Source of the DNA: Streptomyces cellulosae
GTDB taxonomy: Bacteria > Actinomycetota > Actinomycetes > Streptomycetales > Streptomycetaceae
DNA length: 64,000 nucleotides
NCBI RefSeq assembly: GCF_000721105.1
Contig: NZ_JOEV01000028.1
Span: 62,001 to 126,000, forward strand
Reading direction: 5' to 3'
How positions within the stretch are numbered: position 1 is the stretch's first letter; the number at the start of each line of letters is the position of its first letter. Of this stretch, positions 18,134-27,281 are shown in pieces. A model generated the notes under the pieces. The model searched no databases. It was not told the origin of the DNA and worked only from the letters and a program-made list of their open reading frames with translations. A program made the translations under genes and the position numbers.

Positions 18134-19360
18134 CTACTCGCGGGACGTCAGCGCCCGTTGGTGCACGGTCCGCGCCACCTTCGGTCCCAGCCAGCGCTTG
18201 AACCGGCGCAGCGCCTCCAACCGTCCGGCGGCCTTGTCCATGCGGTAGTACAGCTGGGGCGGGACGTACGGGAGCAGGGGCGAGTGGCGCTGGCCGAGCA
18301 GGGCGAACATCTGCTCCGGGGGGAGGTGGATGTAGCGGGGCAGGTTCTCGTACCACTGGGCGCTGTAGCGGGCCGCGCTCTGGAGGGAGAGCAGGGCCTG
18401 CTTGCGTTCCCGCTCGTAGTGGGCGAGGGCCTGCGGGAGGACGGTGTGCTCGCGCAGGGCGCCGGCCAGGGCGATCGCGTCCTCCAGGGCGAGGGTGGTG
18501 CCGGCGCCGATGGAGTAGTGCGTCGTGTGGGCGGCGTCGCCCAGCAGGACGAGGTTGTCGCGGTGCCAGGTGCGGTTGGTGAGGGTGCGGAAGTTCAGCC
18601 ACGGGGCGCCGCCCTGGGCGGTGGAACGGCCGATCAGGGGGTGGCCGTCGAGCACGTCGGCGAGGAGCTTCTCCAGGAGGGCGAGTCCGTCGGCCTCGTT
18701 CGCCGTGTGGAGCCCGAGTCCCCTCCACGTCTCGGGCGCGCACTCCACCACGCAGGTGCTGCGCTCGGGGCTGAAGGGGTAGCCGTAGCACCAGATCCAG
18801 CCGTGGTCGGTCTCGACGAAGGCGAAGGTGAAGGCGTCGAAGACCCGGGTGGTGCCGAGCCAGATGTAGCGGTTGCGGCCGGCCCTGATGTCCTCGCCGA
18901 AGTGGTCGCGGTGGCGCGCGCGCAGGGCGCTGTGCACACCGTCGGCGGCCACGACCAGGTCGGCCGAGGGAAGGTCCCCGTCGGTGAACTCGTGGATCTC
19001 GTGCTCGAACTCCAGCCGTACGCCCAGCGATCGGGCCCGTCCGGCGAGAATCTCCAGCAGGCGGTGACGGCCGATACCGAAGCCCTCGTCGCCGGGGTGG
19101 CGCGTGGCGCTGTCCCGTACATGGGCGATGCCGTGGTTCCAGCGCACCGAGTGTGCCTCGACCGCGCGGGCCGACTCGGGATCGTACGCGGCCAGCTTGT
19201 CGAGCAGCCCACGCCAGTACGTGACCCCCCAGCCGTAGGTCGAGCCCTCGGGGCCGCGTTCATGAACGGTGATGTCGTGGGACGGGTCCTGCCGCTTCAG
19301 CAGGATCGACAGATACAGCCCGGCGGGCCCGCCACCGACACAGGCGACCTTCACACGCAC
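18134..19360 (-). CDS. FAD-dependent aromatic-ring monooxygenase
   Basis: 408 aa, GTG 19360. N-terminal Rossmann motif VACVGGGPAGLYLSILLKRQ, the DG motif in LVVAADGVHSALRAR and the GD motif in LVLLGDAAHTTHYSIGAGT identify a class A flavin hydroxylase. STYGWGVTYWRGLLDKL and WLNFRTLTNRTWHRDN are typical of the salicylyl-CoA 5-hydroxylase / anthraniloyl-CoA monooxygenase branch. The substrate is inferred only from that resemblance. It is convergent with the secreted oxidase and no CoA ligase is adjacent. Confidence 0.88.
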   Translation of the reverse strand: MRVKVACVGGGPAGLYLSILLKRQDPSHDITVHERGPEGSTYGWGVTYWRGLLDKLAAYDPESARAVEAHSVRWNHGIAHVRDSATRHPGDEGFGIGRHRLLEILAGRARSLGVRLEFEHEIHEFTDGDLPSADLVVAADGVHSALRARHRDHFGEDIRAGRNRYIWLGTTRVFDAFTFAFVETDHGWIWCYGYPFSPERSTCVVECAPETWRGLGLHTANEADGLALLEKLLADVLDGHPLIGRSTAQGGAPWLNFRTLTNRTWHRDNLVLLGDAAHTTHYSIGAGTTLALEDAIALAGALREHTVLPQALAHYERERKQALLSLQSAARYSAQWYENLPRYIHLPPEQMFALLGQRHSPLLPYVPPQLYYRMDKAAGRLEALRRFKRWLGPKVARTVHQRALTSRE

Positions 19361-19558
19361 CCCTCAGTAACTACGCAAAGCGACCAATTGGCAACGCAGG
19401 GTAGCAGGTCGAGATCGCGCATCCGGCGATCCTCCGCGCTGTTCCGGGACGGCCGACCCGCTCCCCCCGCGACGGACGATCTCCGGTTCGCGGTTTGCCC
19501 CGCAGGTCACGGGTACCCGCGCCGGGACAATCCGACGAGACGAAGGAGGCGATGGCCT

Positions 19559-20011
19559 GTGTCGCAGGTCGAGGAATCCATCGAGGTCGGCGTCCCCGTG
19601 CACACGGCCTACAACCAGTGGACGCAGTTCGAGACCTTCCCCGAGTTCATGAACGGGGTGGAGCGCATCGAGCAGCGCACGGACACACTCACGCACTGGG
19701 TGACCAACGTGAACGGCGTGCACCGGGAGTTCGATGCGGAGATCACCGAGCAGATCCCGGACGAGCGGGTGGCGTGGACCACGATCGCCGGCGAGGCCAA
19801 GCAGGCCGGTGCGGTGACCTTCCACCGACTCGACGACCAGCACACCAAGGTGATGCTGCAGATGGACTTCCATCCGGACAGCGTCACCGAGAAGGTCGGC
19901 GACAAGCTGGGGTTCGTGAAGCGGCAGACCAAGGGTGACCTGGAGCGCTTCAAGAAGTTCATCGAGGAGCGCGGCCGGGAGACCGGCGAGTGGCGCGGCG
20001 CGGTCGTGTGA
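19559..20011 (+). CDS. SRPBCC/START-fold polyketide-cyclase-like protein
   Basis: 150 aa, GTG 19559 ten bases after GAAGGAGG. It has the helix-grip fold of the SRPBCC superfamily: VEESIEVGVPVHTAYNQWTQ, FETFPEFMNGVERIEQ, then WTTIAGEAKQAGAVTFHRLD and a long C-terminal helix. The hydrophobic cavity suggests ligand binding, but close homologues are general stress or unknown proteins in Streptomyces rather than biosynthetic cyclases. It is monocistronic and convergent with the RNase H gene. Confidence 0.85.
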   Translation: MSQVEESIEVGVPVHTAYNQWTQFETFPEFMNGVERIEQRTDTLTHWVTNVNGVHREFDAEITEQIPDERVAWTTIAGEAKQAGAVTFHRLDDQHTKVMLQMDFHPDSVTEKVGDKLGFVKRQTKGDLERFKKFIEERGRETGEWRGAVV

Positions 20012-20024
20012 CCGTGACCGCGGG

Positions 20025-20717
20025 CTATCCGGCAGCGGCCGTACGGCACTCCGGATGGCCCCAGCCCTGATCGTTCTTGGCGATGGGTTCCCCGGCCGCG
20101 TACGGGCGTCCACAGACGCAGCGGCCGGGGAACTTCGCCTTGATGGTCCGTGCGGAGCCGCCGCGCACGCCGGACGCCTTGGCGCCGCCCGGCCGCTTGC
20201 GTGGGGCGCGTGTCACCGGCGCGTCCGGTGCGGCCGGCGGCTCCGGCGATCCGAGGTCGCTGCCCGCGGGCTCCTGCGCGGTCGCGGCCTGACTCGCGGC
20301 GCGGTCCGCGAAGTCGTTGAGCGGGTCGCCGTCGACCTGGTGTGCGGGCACATAGCGGAACTCGACGGAGCGGCCGTCGAGCAGCTCGTCGATGCGCACC
20401 ACCAGGTCCTGGTTGGCGACGGGCTTCCCGGCGGACGTCTTCCAGCCGTTGCGCTTCCAGCCCGGCAGCCAGGTCGTGACGGCCTTCATCGCGTACTGGG
20501 AGTCCATCCGGATCTCCAGCGGCACATCCGGGTCGGTCGAGGCCAACAGCCGCTCCAGCGCCGTCAGTTCGGCGACATTGTTGGTGGCCTTGCCGAGCGG
20601 CCCCGCCTCCCAGCGCGTCGGGGACTCCGACGCGTCGGCGACGACCCAGGCCCAGCCCGCCGGCCCGGGGTTTCCCTTCGAAGCCCCGTCACACGCGGCC
20701 ACAACACGTTCACGCAT
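20025..20717 (-). CDS. RNase H family protein with C-terminal Cys motif
   Basis: 230 aa from ATG 20717 (ATG 20729 also possible). Residues 1-140 are an RNase HI domain with the four acidic catalytic residues: AACDGASKGNPG, NNVAELTALE, RMDSQYAMKAV and LNDFADRAA. It should cleave RNA in RNA:DNA hybrids. After a Pro-rich linker, residues 190-230 contain CVCGRPYAAGEPIAKND and HPEC, a small zinc-binding-like module found in Streptomyces relatives. The second domain differs from the acid phosphatase domain fused to some actinobacterial RNases H. Confidence 0.88.
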   Translation of the reverse strand: MRERVVAACDGASKGNPGPAGWAWVVADASESPTRWEAGPLGKATNNVAELTALERLLASTDPDVPLEIRMDSQYAMKAVTTWLPGWKRNGWKTSAGKPVANQDLVVRIDELLDGRSVEFRYVPAHQVDGDPLNDFADRAASQAATAQEPAGSDLGSPEPPAAPDAPVTRAPRKRPGGAKASGVRGGSARTIKAKFPGRCVCGRPYAAGEPIAKNDQGWGHPECRTAAAG

Positions 20718-20760
20718 GCGCCCGATCATGCCATGGCCGCACGGGGAGTTCGGACTCGGT

Positions 20761-21561
20761 TCAGGAGACGTCCGTGACCTGCGGCCGGTCCCCCGCGGTC
20801 GTCGTGACGTCGATCATCGAGAAGCTCGCGCCCTGCGGGTCGCTGAGGGCGGCGAACCGGCCGAACGGCGTGTCCATCGGGCCGAAGCGGAGGACTCCGC
20901 CGAGCTTGGTGGCGCGGGCGACGGCGTCGTCACAGTTGTCGACGGTGAAGTAGACATTGATGTACGGCGGCACCTCGGGCGGGAACTCCTCCGTCATCTT
21001 CATACGGCCCAGCACCGTGTCGCCGTCGACCTCGAACAGGCGGAAGTCGACCGCGTCGTCCTGCATCTGCTTCACGGTGTAGGGAAAGACGGCCGGGAAG
21101 AACGCGTCCGACTTCTCGGGCTCGCGGGTGAAGACCTCGGCCCAGCAGAACGCGCCGGGCTGCTCGGGCGGCGCCTGGAAGCCCTCGTGGGCGGCCCCCT
21201 GCCACACGCCGAAGACCACGCCGCTGGGGTCGCGTGCCAGGCACATGGTGCCGAAGTCGCCGACCTGCATCGGCTCCATCACCACCTCACCGCCGTTGTC
21301 ACGGATCTTGCCGGCGGTGGCGGCGGCGTCCGGGGACGCCAGGTACAGACACCACTGCGACGTTCCCTCCTGGCCGGGCATCGGCGGTACGACGGCGGCG
21401 ACGGCCTTTCCGTCGGCGTAGGCCTGGGTGTAGTTGCCGTACTCCGACGACGACTCGCCGAAGGTCCAGCCGAGGACGTCACCGTAGAAGCTCTTGGCTC
21501 CCTCGACGTCGCTGAACATCGCATCGGCCCAACACGGGGTTCCCTCAGGTTGTACGGCCAT
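20761..21561 (-). CDS. Two-domain VOC (glyoxalase/bleomycin-resistance fold) protein
   Basis: 266 aa, ATG 21561. Two VOC units repeat: first [20 protein letters not shown] with LGWTFGE, second [20 protein letters not shown] with PYTVKQM. Each ends with a conserved acidic or hydrophobic segment ([24 protein letters not shown]). The family includes metal-dependent dioxygenases, glyoxalases and drug-binding proteins; function cannot be set. It is divergent from the alcohol dehydrogenase gene at 21722. Confidence 0.88.
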   Translation of the reverse strand: MAVQPEGTPCWADAMFSDVEGAKSFYGDVLGWTFGESSSEYGNYTQAYADGKAVAAVVPPMPGQEGTSQWCLYLASPDAAATAGKIRDNGGEVVMEPMQVGDFGTMCLARDPSGVVFGVWQGAAHEGFQAPPEQPGAFCWAEVFTREPEKSDAFFPAVFPYTVKQMQDDAVDFRLFEVDGDTVLGRMKMTEEFPPEVPPYINVYFTVDNCDDAVARATKLGGVLRFGPMDTPFGRFAALSDPQGASFSMIDVTTTAGDRPQVTDVS

Positions 21562-21721
21562 GACCGCGACCTCTCAGAAATCGGTGAATGTCCGGTTTCT
21601 CACGCTAGCCATCCGAGCGGCTCCTCGCGCGACGAACGGTCGGGTCCGCCGCAGACTGAAGAGGCGGCCCCGGGCGGACATCGGCGAGAGCTGGACGGTC
21701 TTCGGTGAGAGGGGGAGGCGT

Positions 21722-22744
21722 ATGCAGGCTCGGACGATGCGGGCGTGGTCCGTGCTGCGGCCGGAGCCCGTCGAGGAGAGGCCCCTCCGGTTCGTCCGGA
21801 AACCGGTGCCGGTGCCCGGGGCCGACGAGCTGCTGCTGCGGGTGAGTGCCTGCGGGGTGTGCCGTACCGATCTGCACGTCGCCGAGGGCGACCTGCCGGT
21901 CCGCCGGCCGGGGGTGACGCCCGGGCACGAGGTGGTCGGGGTGGTGGCGCGGCTCGGGCCGGCGGTGAGCGGGTTCACGGCCGGTGACCGGGTGGGGGTG
22001 GCGTGGCTGCGCGGTACGGACGGAACCTGCGCGTACTGCCGGCGCGGGGCCGAGAACCTGTGCCCGGCCTCCCGGTACACGGGCTGGGACGCCGACGGCG
22101 GATACGCCGAGTACACCACCGTCGCCGCCGCGTTCGCGTACCGGGTGCCCGACGCCCTCGACGACGTGTCCGCGGCGCCGCTGCTGTGCGCCGGGATCAT
22201 CGGCCACCGCGCGCTGCGAAGGGCGTCGCTTCCGGCGCGGGGCCGCCTCGGTCTGTACGGCTTCGGCGGCAGCGCTCACCTGTGTGCGCAGATCGCGCTG
22301 GCCGAGGGCGCCACCGTGCACGTGATGACGCGGGGAGCCGACGCCCGGCGCCTCGCGCTCGCCCTGGGCGCCGCCTCCGCTCAGGACGCGTACGACCCGC
22401 CTCCCGAACCGCTGGACAGCGCGATCCTGTTCGCTCCGGCGGGCGAACTGGTCCCGGTCGCGCTGCGGGCGCTGGACCGGGGCGGGGTTCTGGCGGTGGC
22501 CGGCATCCACCTCAGCGACGTTCCGCGGCTGCGCTACGAGAGCGAGCTCTTCTATGAGAAGGAACTGCGCAGCGTCACCTCCAGCACACGGCGGGACGGC
22601 CGCGAATTCCTCGCCCTCGCCGCCCGGTACGGCGTACGCGCCACGACCCACACCTACCCCCTGTCCCGGGCCGACGAGGCACTGCGGGACCTGAAGGCCG
22701 GGCGCTTCGACGGGGCGGCGGTGCTGGTGAACGGGGTGGAGTGA
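21722..22744 (+). CDS. Zinc-dependent alcohol dehydrogenase (AdhA-type)
   Basis: 340 aa, ATG 21722 right after GGGGGAGG; ATG 21737 is an alternative. Catalytic zinc ligands are Cys in [11 protein letters not shown] and His/Glu in TPGHEVVG. The structural zinc lobe has only three Cys ([14 protein letters not shown]); the first position is Asp. The Rossmann segment is [13 protein letters not shown]. The signature [20 protein letters not shown] matches mycobacterial AdhA-like medium-chain dehydrogenases that reduce aldehydes or oxidise alcohols with NAD(P). Confidence 0.88.
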   Translation: MQARTMRAWSVLRPEPVEERPLRFVRKPVPVPGADELLLRVSACGVCRTDLHVAEGDLPVRRPGVTPGHEVVGVVARLGPAVSGFTAGDRVGVAWLRGTDGTCAYCRRGAENLCPASRYTGWDADGGYAEYTTVAAAFAYRVPDALDDVSAAPLLCAGIIGHRALRRASLPARGRLGLYGFGGSAHLCAQIALAEGATVHVMTRGADARRLALALGAASAQDAYDPPPEPLDSAILFAPAGELVPVALRALDRGGVLAVAGIHLSDVPRLRYESELFYEKELRSVTSSTRRDGREFLALAARYGVRATTHTYPLSRADEALRDLKAGRFDGAAVLVNGVE

Positions 22745-22984
22745 GGGGGCGGGGTCGAGTAAGGGGGCGGGGTGGGTGTGGGCGGGAGCGCCGCCGCTCT
22801 CGCGGAGTTGCCGGCCGCGACCCCGGGGTGTTCGGCTCGCTCCTGCGCGCGTTTCCTTGCCTGCTGGTCGCCGCCCACGGCGGGTGAACGGCGGCCGGAG
22901 CCGGGGAGGTCGTACGTCTTCCGCCTTCGGCCCGGCTGTGCTTGCCTGGGGAACCGTTTCGGTGGCCGGGGCGGGAGTGGTCGT

Positions 22985-23908
22985 ATGCGCAGGGTGTGGA
23001 CCGTGGGGGTACTGCTCGCCGGGCTGCTGCTCGGCGCGTGCACGGACCCGGCGTCCGGGCCGGAGGGCCCGCCGCCGTCGCCGGACGCACCGCGCGCGTC
23101 GGCCACCACCGAGCACGGGCGGCCCGCCGCCACCGCGGGCTCCGCCCCGAGCGCTCCCGCGAAGGCGCCCAGCGTGCTGTACCTCGGCGACTCGCTGGCG
23201 ATGGAGAGCCAGCGGGTGCTCGGACAGGAGTTACGGCGGGACCTGCGCGCGCGGTACACCAGCGCCCCCTACTCCGGCACCACGTTGTGCGACTACCTGG
23301 AGGGGACGGGGGCGCGCTCCCTGGTTCCGGACCGCGACAAGGCGGCGGCCCTGGTCCGCTCGCTCCACCCGGACGTCGTGGTCCTGCAGTTCTGGGGCAA
23401 CGCGTGGGGCTACACCTGGTGCATGGACGGGATCACCTACGCGGGCTCCCGGAGCAAGTACTTCGAGCGGTACGCGGCCGACGCCGAGCGGCTCACCGAG
23501 CAGATCGCGACGGCCGGCGCGGGGAAGCGGCCGCGGATCGTGTGGGTGGCGCAGGGACCGGACCCGATCACCCCCGACCGGGTCCGCCGCGTCAACGCCC
23601 TGTACGCGAAGCAGGCGACGGCCTCGGGCGACCTGGTCGCCGACGCCGGGCGGACGGTGAGCCCGGCCGGGGCCCGCCAGACCTGGGTCCAGTACCTGCC
23701 CTGCACCGCCTACGAGCACGAGCATCCCGGCTACTGCACGCAGCCCGACCGCGACCGCACCGCCCTGCACCTCGACACGGACATCCTGCACTTCTGTCTG
23801 GCGCCCACGACGTCCACGCCCCGGCCTTGCCCGGTCCGCTCCCCCGGCATCCTGCGGATCGCCCGCGAGGTCACGCGCGTGATCGGAGAACGGGTCGGCG
23901 GTCCCTGA
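22985..23908 (+). CDS. SGNH-hydrolase-type lipoprotein
   Basis: 307 aa, ATG 22985. Lipoprotein signal peptide with lipobox LLGAC (Cys 19). After an Ala/Pro-rich linker comes an SGNH fold: block I YLGDSLAMESQ with the nucleophile Ser, a Trp/Gly/Asn-rich block (FWGNAWGYTWCMDG), and the C-terminal catalytic Asp/His in DTDILHFC. Six Cys may form disulfides. It would sit on the outer face of the membrane. Substrate could be an acetylated or esterified polymer, which is inferred only from the family. Confidence 0.8.
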   Translation: MRRVWTVGVLLAGLLLGACTDPASGPEGPPPSPDAPRASATTEHGRPAATAGSAPSAPAKAPSVLYLGDSLAMESQRVLGQELRRDLRARYTSAPYSGTTLCDYLEGTGARSLVPDRDKAAALVRSLHPDVVVLQFWGNAWGYTWCMDGITYAGSRSKYFERYAADAERLTEQIATAGAGKRPRIVWVAQGPDPITPDRVRRVNALYAKQATASGDLVADAGRTVSPAGARQTWVQYLPCTAYEHEHPGYCTQPDRDRTALHLDTDILHFCLAPTTSTPRPCPVRSPGILRIAREVTRVIGERVGGP

Positions 23909-23967
23909 ACGGCGGTTTGGACCCGACGGTCAAAACCCTTCGACACCGGGCCCGTTGATCCGCTGGT

Positions 23968-24867
23968 ATGGCCCGTATGTGTGCCATGAGGATGCGTGAG
24001 GGCGAGGTCGACATCGACGACACGCTCGTCGAGCGGCTGATCGCCGGGCAGTTCCCCCGGTGGGCGGGGCTGCCCGTGCGGCGCCTGGAGTCCTCCGGGA
24101 CCGAGAACGCCGTGTTCCGGCTCGGCACGGACCTGGTCGTGCGGCTCCCCCGGCATCCCGGTGCCGTCACCGACGTGGAGCACGAGCAGCGCTGGCTGCC
24201 CCGGCTCGGCCCGCGGCTGCCCTTCGCGTCGCCCGAACCGCTCGGACTGGGCGGCCCGGGTGCCGGATTCACGTGGCCGTGGTCCGTCTACCGGTGGCTG
24301 GACGGTCGCAACCCGGTCGTCGGCGGGTTGGAGGAGCCCGGACTGCTCGCCAAGGACCTCGCCGCGTTCGTCGGCGCCCTGCGTCGCGTCGATCCCGTCG
24401 GCGGGCCGGCGGGCTGTCGGGGCGTCCCGCCGGCGACCCGGGACGAGGAGATGCGCGCGGCCATCGCCGCGTTGGCGGGCCGGGCGGACACCGACGCGCT
24501 GACGGCCCGGTGGGAGGAGGCGCTGCGCCTCCCGGAGTACAGCGGGCCGCCGATGTGGGCGCACGGCGATCTCATGCCCGGCAATCTGCTGGTCACCGGT
24601 GGCCGGCTCAGCGCGGTGATCGACTTCGCCACGGTGGGCGTGGGCGACCCGGCCGTCGATCTGATCGCCGCGTGGAACCTGCTCCCCGCACACGCCCGCG
24701 GGACCTTCCGCGACGCGGTGGGCGCCGACGAGGCCGAGTGGGCTCGCGGGCGGGGTTGGGCGCTGTCGATCGCGGTCATCGCGCTGCCCTACTACTGGGA
24801 CACCAATCCGCCGGTCGCGGAGAACTCCCGCCATGTGATCGGGGAGATCCTCGCCGAGGCGGGATGA
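23968..24867 (+). CDS. APH-family phosphotransferase
   Basis: 299 aa if ATG 23968 is used; four in-frame ATGs (23968, 23977, 23986, 23992) lie within 25 bases and no clear ribosome site separates them. Choline/aminoglycoside-kinase fold: nucleotide-binding SSGTENAVFRLG, Brenner motif HGDLMPGNLLV with the catalytic Asp, and the metal motif VIDFATVGVGDPAVDL. Closest in feel to the large actinobacterial group of APH(3'')/hygromycin-like phosphotransferases whose substrates are mostly unknown. No biosynthetic cluster is nearby. Confidence 0.85.
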   Translation: MARMCAMRMREGEVDIDDTLVERLIAGQFPRWAGLPVRRLESSGTENAVFRLGTDLVVRLPRHPGAVTDVEHEQRWLPRLGPRLPFASPEPLGLGGPGAGFTWPWSVYRWLDGRNPVVGGLEEPGLLAKDLAAFVGALRRVDPVGGPAGCRGVPPATRDEEMRAAIAALAGRADTDALTARWEEALRLPEYSGPPMWAHGDLMPGNLLVTGGRLSAVIDFATVGVGDPAVDLIAAWNLLPAHARGTFRDAVGADEAEWARGRGWALSIAVIALPYYWDTNPPVAENSRHVIGEILAEAG

Positions 24868-24925
24868 CGGGGCGCGGCCACGGTCCACCCGCGGTCCGGG
24901 GCCGCCCACCGTCCGTCCGGACGGT

Positions 24926-25408
24926 TCACTCGCCCGCGTACGCCCGCTCCAGGGCCGCGATGTCGAACTTGCTCATCGCCATGAACGCCTTGGTCACGCG
25001 GGCCGCCTTCGCCGGGTCCGGGTCGGTGATCATGGACTGGAGCCGGTCCGGGACGACCTGCCAGGACACCCCGTACTGGTCCTTGAGCCAGCCGCAGGGG
25101 CCGGGTTCGCCGCCGTTCTCGGTGAGCTTGGTCCAGTAGTAGTCGATCTCCTCCTGGTCCTCGCAGAAGATCATGAAGGAGACCGCCTCGCTGAACGTGA
25201 ACTCGGGGCCGCCGTTGAGCGCGAGGAAGTTGTGGCCGTTGGCCGTGAACTCGACGGTCAGCACCGAGCCGGCCGGCTGGGGCGCTCCCTCGGGGTAGCG
25301 GGCCACCGTGCCGACGCTGGAGTTCTTGAAGACCGACACGTAGAAGTGGGCGGCCTCCTCGGCCTGGCCGTCGAACCAGAGACATGTGGTGAAACCGTCG
25401 GCTGCCAT
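24926..25408 (-). CDS. PhnB-like VOC protein
   Basis: 160 aa, ATG 25408 after CAGGAGGTA. Typical of the 3-demethylubiquinone-9 methyltransferase-like / PhnB group: TTCLWFDGQAEEAAHFYVSV, NGGPEFTFSEAVSFMIFCED, YYWTKLTENGGEPGPCGWLK and YGVSWQVVP. Such proteins are widespread single-domain VOC members without assigned chemistry. It is divergent from an epoxide hydrolase remnant. Confidence 0.88.
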   Translation of the reverse strand: MAADGFTTCLWFDGQAEEAAHFYVSVFKNSSVGTVARYPEGAPQPAGSVLTVEFTANGHNFLALNGGPEFTFSEAVSFMIFCEDQEEIDYYWTKLTENGGEPGPCGWLKDQYGVSWQVVPDRLQSMITDPDPAKAARVTKAFMAMSKFDIAALERAYAGE

Positions 25409-25530
25409 GAGTACCTCCTGGGTGTGGAACGCGGTCATCTGTATCGACCGATCCTCGCCGCGGAACTCATCGGTCGGGCGGCCGACTGATCCAGGTGGCC
25501 GATGCCCCGACCGGAACTGGCATCCGCACC

Positions 25531-25898
25531 ATGACGTCTTCGCCCACGGACACGGTCCGGCCCTCCGCCTCGACATCCCGCAGAGCGACCTGGACGACCT
25601 GGACGACCGTCTCGACCGCACCCGCCGGCCCGACGACCTGTCCGGCACAGGCTGGGCCTATGGCGTACCGGCCAACTACCTGCGGGAGCTGGTCCGGTAC
25701 TGGCGGCACTCCTACGACCGGCGTGCCGCAGAGGCGCAGCTGAACGAGTGGCCGCAGTTCACCACCACCATCGACGGCGCGAACATCCACTTCGCCCACA
25801 TTCGCGGCGGCCACTTCGCGGCGATGGAGGAGCCGGAGCTGCTGGTGGGGGACGTCCGCGCCTTCTTCCGGCAGCTGCGGGAGAAGGCCGTGGGGTGA
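25531..25898 (+). pseudogene. Epoxide hydrolase remnant: frameshift plus large internal deletion
   Basis: ATG 25531 opens MTSSPTDTVRP, the usual N-terminus of Streptomyces epoxide hydrolases, but one base is missing at about 25562-25566. The homology continues in the next frame as RLDIPQSDLDDLDDRL, GTGWAYGVPANYLRELV and WPQFTTTIDGANIHFAHIR. There it jumps directly (about 25803-25808) into the C-terminal end GGHFAAMEEPELLVGDVRAF. The alpha/beta-hydrolase core with the nucleophile Asp and His, about 270 residues, is absent. The product cannot be active. Confidence 0.82.
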
Positions 25899-25999
25899 CC
25901 GCTCTGCCCCTGGCGAATCTGCTACGGGCCTGGAAACCCCCGGGCGGGCCCCGCACCTGACCACAGTGGAGATCACGACGACTCGATGGAGGAGTGCTG

Positions 26000-26656
26000 A
26001 TGTTGTCTCCACTCACCTCCGGTCCGGGGGCGGTCCTGCCGCCCCGGGCCGAGGAGGGCGACACCCCGCCCACCCGGTTCGACGACCACCTGGCCGCCCA
26101 ACTGCTCGCCCAGCGCATCGTCCTGCTGGGCACCCAGGTCGACGAGGTGTCCGCGAACCGGGTCTGCTCCCAGCTGCTGATCCTGTCCGCGGAGGACCCG
26201 CGCACCGACATCAGTCTGTACATCAACAGCCCGGGCGGCTCGGTCCACGCGGGCCTGGCCATCTACGACACGATGCAGCTGATCCCGAACGACGTCTCCA
26301 CGCTCGCCATGGGCTTCGCGGCGAGCATGGGCCAGTTCCTGCTCAGCGTGGGCGCACCCGGCAAGCGCTACTCGCTGCCACATGCGCGGATCATGATGCA
26401 CCAGCCGTCGGCGGGTATCGGCGGCACCACCGCGGACATCGAGATCCAGGCGGACAACCTGGAGTTCACCAAGCGGACCATCGAGCGGATCACCGCCGAG
26501 CACACCGGCCAGAGCCCTCAGACCATCTCCCGGGACGGCGACCGGGACCGCTGGTTCACGGCCGAGGAGGCCAGGGAGTACGGCATGGTGGACCGGGTCG
26601 TGGAGTCCCTCGCGGACGTCCGACCGGCCGCCTCGAAGCGACGGATGGGGCTGTGA
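26000..26656 (+). CDS. clpP3: ClpP3-type ATP-dependent Clp protease proteolytic subunit
   Basis: 218 aa, ATG 26000 six bases after GGAGGA. Complete serine protease triad: Ser in GFAASMGQ, His in [11 protein letters not shown] and Asp in [11 protein letters not shown]. Oligomer handle and axial region are ordinary ([19 protein letters not shown]). It forms an operon with a second clpP gene starting one base after its stop. In Streptomyces the clpP3-clpP4 operon backs up ClpP1/P2 and is activated by PopR, whose gene lies convergently just downstream. ClpP needs an AAA+ partner (ClpX or ClpC), not encoded here. Confidence 0.93.
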   Translation: MLSPLTSGPGAVLPPRAEEGDTPPTRFDDHLAAQLLAQRIVLLGTQVDEVSANRVCSQLLILSAEDPRTDISLYINSPGGSVHAGLAIYDTMQLIPNDVSTLAMGFAASMGQFLLSVGAPGKRYSLPHARIMMHQPSAGIGGTTADIEIQADNLEFTKRTIERITAEHTGQSPQTISRDGDRDRWFTAEEAREYGMVDRVVESLADVRPAASKRRMGL

Positions 26657-26657
26657 C

Positions 26658-27260
26658 ATGGGGAGCTACACGATTCCGAACGTCGTCGAGCGGACCCCGC
26701 AGGGCGAGCGGTCCTACGACGTGTTCAGCCGGCTTCTGGCGGAGCGGATCATCTTCCTGGGGACCGAGATCGACGACGGAGTGGCGAACGTCGTCATCGC
26801 GCAACTCCTCCATCTGGAGTCGTCGGCCCCGGAGAACGAGATCGCGATCTACATCAACTCCCCCGGCGGCTCGTTCACCTCGCTGATGGCGATCTACGAC
26901 ACGATGACGTACGTGCAGTCGCCGATCTCGACGTTCTGCGTCGGGCAGGCGGCCTCGACGGCGGCCGTGCTCCTGGCCGGCGGGGATCCCGGGCGGCGGT
27001 TCGTGCTGGAGCACGCGCGGGTGCTGCTCGGGCAGCCGGCCAGCGGCGGACGGCAGGGCACGGTGTCCGATCTCTCGCTGCAGGCCAAGGAGATGGTGCG
27101 GATCCGCTCCCAGGTGGAGGAGGTGCTGGCACGACATACGCGCCACGACATCGCGACCCTGCGCGCCGACATGGACCGCGACAAGGTGTTCACCGCCGAG
27201 GAGGCGGTCGCGTACGGACTGGCCGACGAGATGGTGAGCCGGCGCCTCGTGACGGTCTGA
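26658..27260 (+). CDS. clpP4: ClpP4-type subunit lacking the catalytic His
   Basis: 200 aa, ATG 26658, one base after the clpP3 stop. ClpP fold is intact ([40 protein letters not shown]). Ser is present in [12 protein letters not shown] and Asp in DRDKV. The catalytic His of the usual MMHQP is Gly here: codons at 27019-27036 read V-L-L-G-Q-P. This subunit alone should therefore be inactive and may serve as a structural ring partner for ClpP3, as with other mixed ClpP systems. I read the codons directly; a sequencing error cannot be excluded but one codon change of two bases would be needed. Confidence 0.92.
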   Translation: MGSYTIPNVVERTPQGERSYDVFSRLLAERIIFLGTEIDDGVANVVIAQLLHLESSAPENEIAIYINSPGGSFTSLMAIYDTMTYVQSPISTFCVGQAASTAAVLLAGGDPGRRFVLEHARVLLGQPASGGRQGTVSDLSLQAKEMVRIRSQVEEVLARHTRHDIATLRADMDRDKVFTAEEAVAYGLADEMVSRRLVTV

Positions 27261-27281
27261 GGCGCCGGCCGGCCGGAGCGG

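Noticed and set aside
22745..22984. Open frame extending the SGNH lipoprotein upstream to 22772
   Set aside because: The upstream residues are Ala/Pro/Arg-rich and would hide the lipoprotein signal; ATG 22985 directly begins a normal signal peptide with lipobox.
24060..25139. Open frame over the APH kinase
   Set aside because: Out-of-frame Arg/Ala-rich reading of the kinase gene and of the antisense VOC gene.
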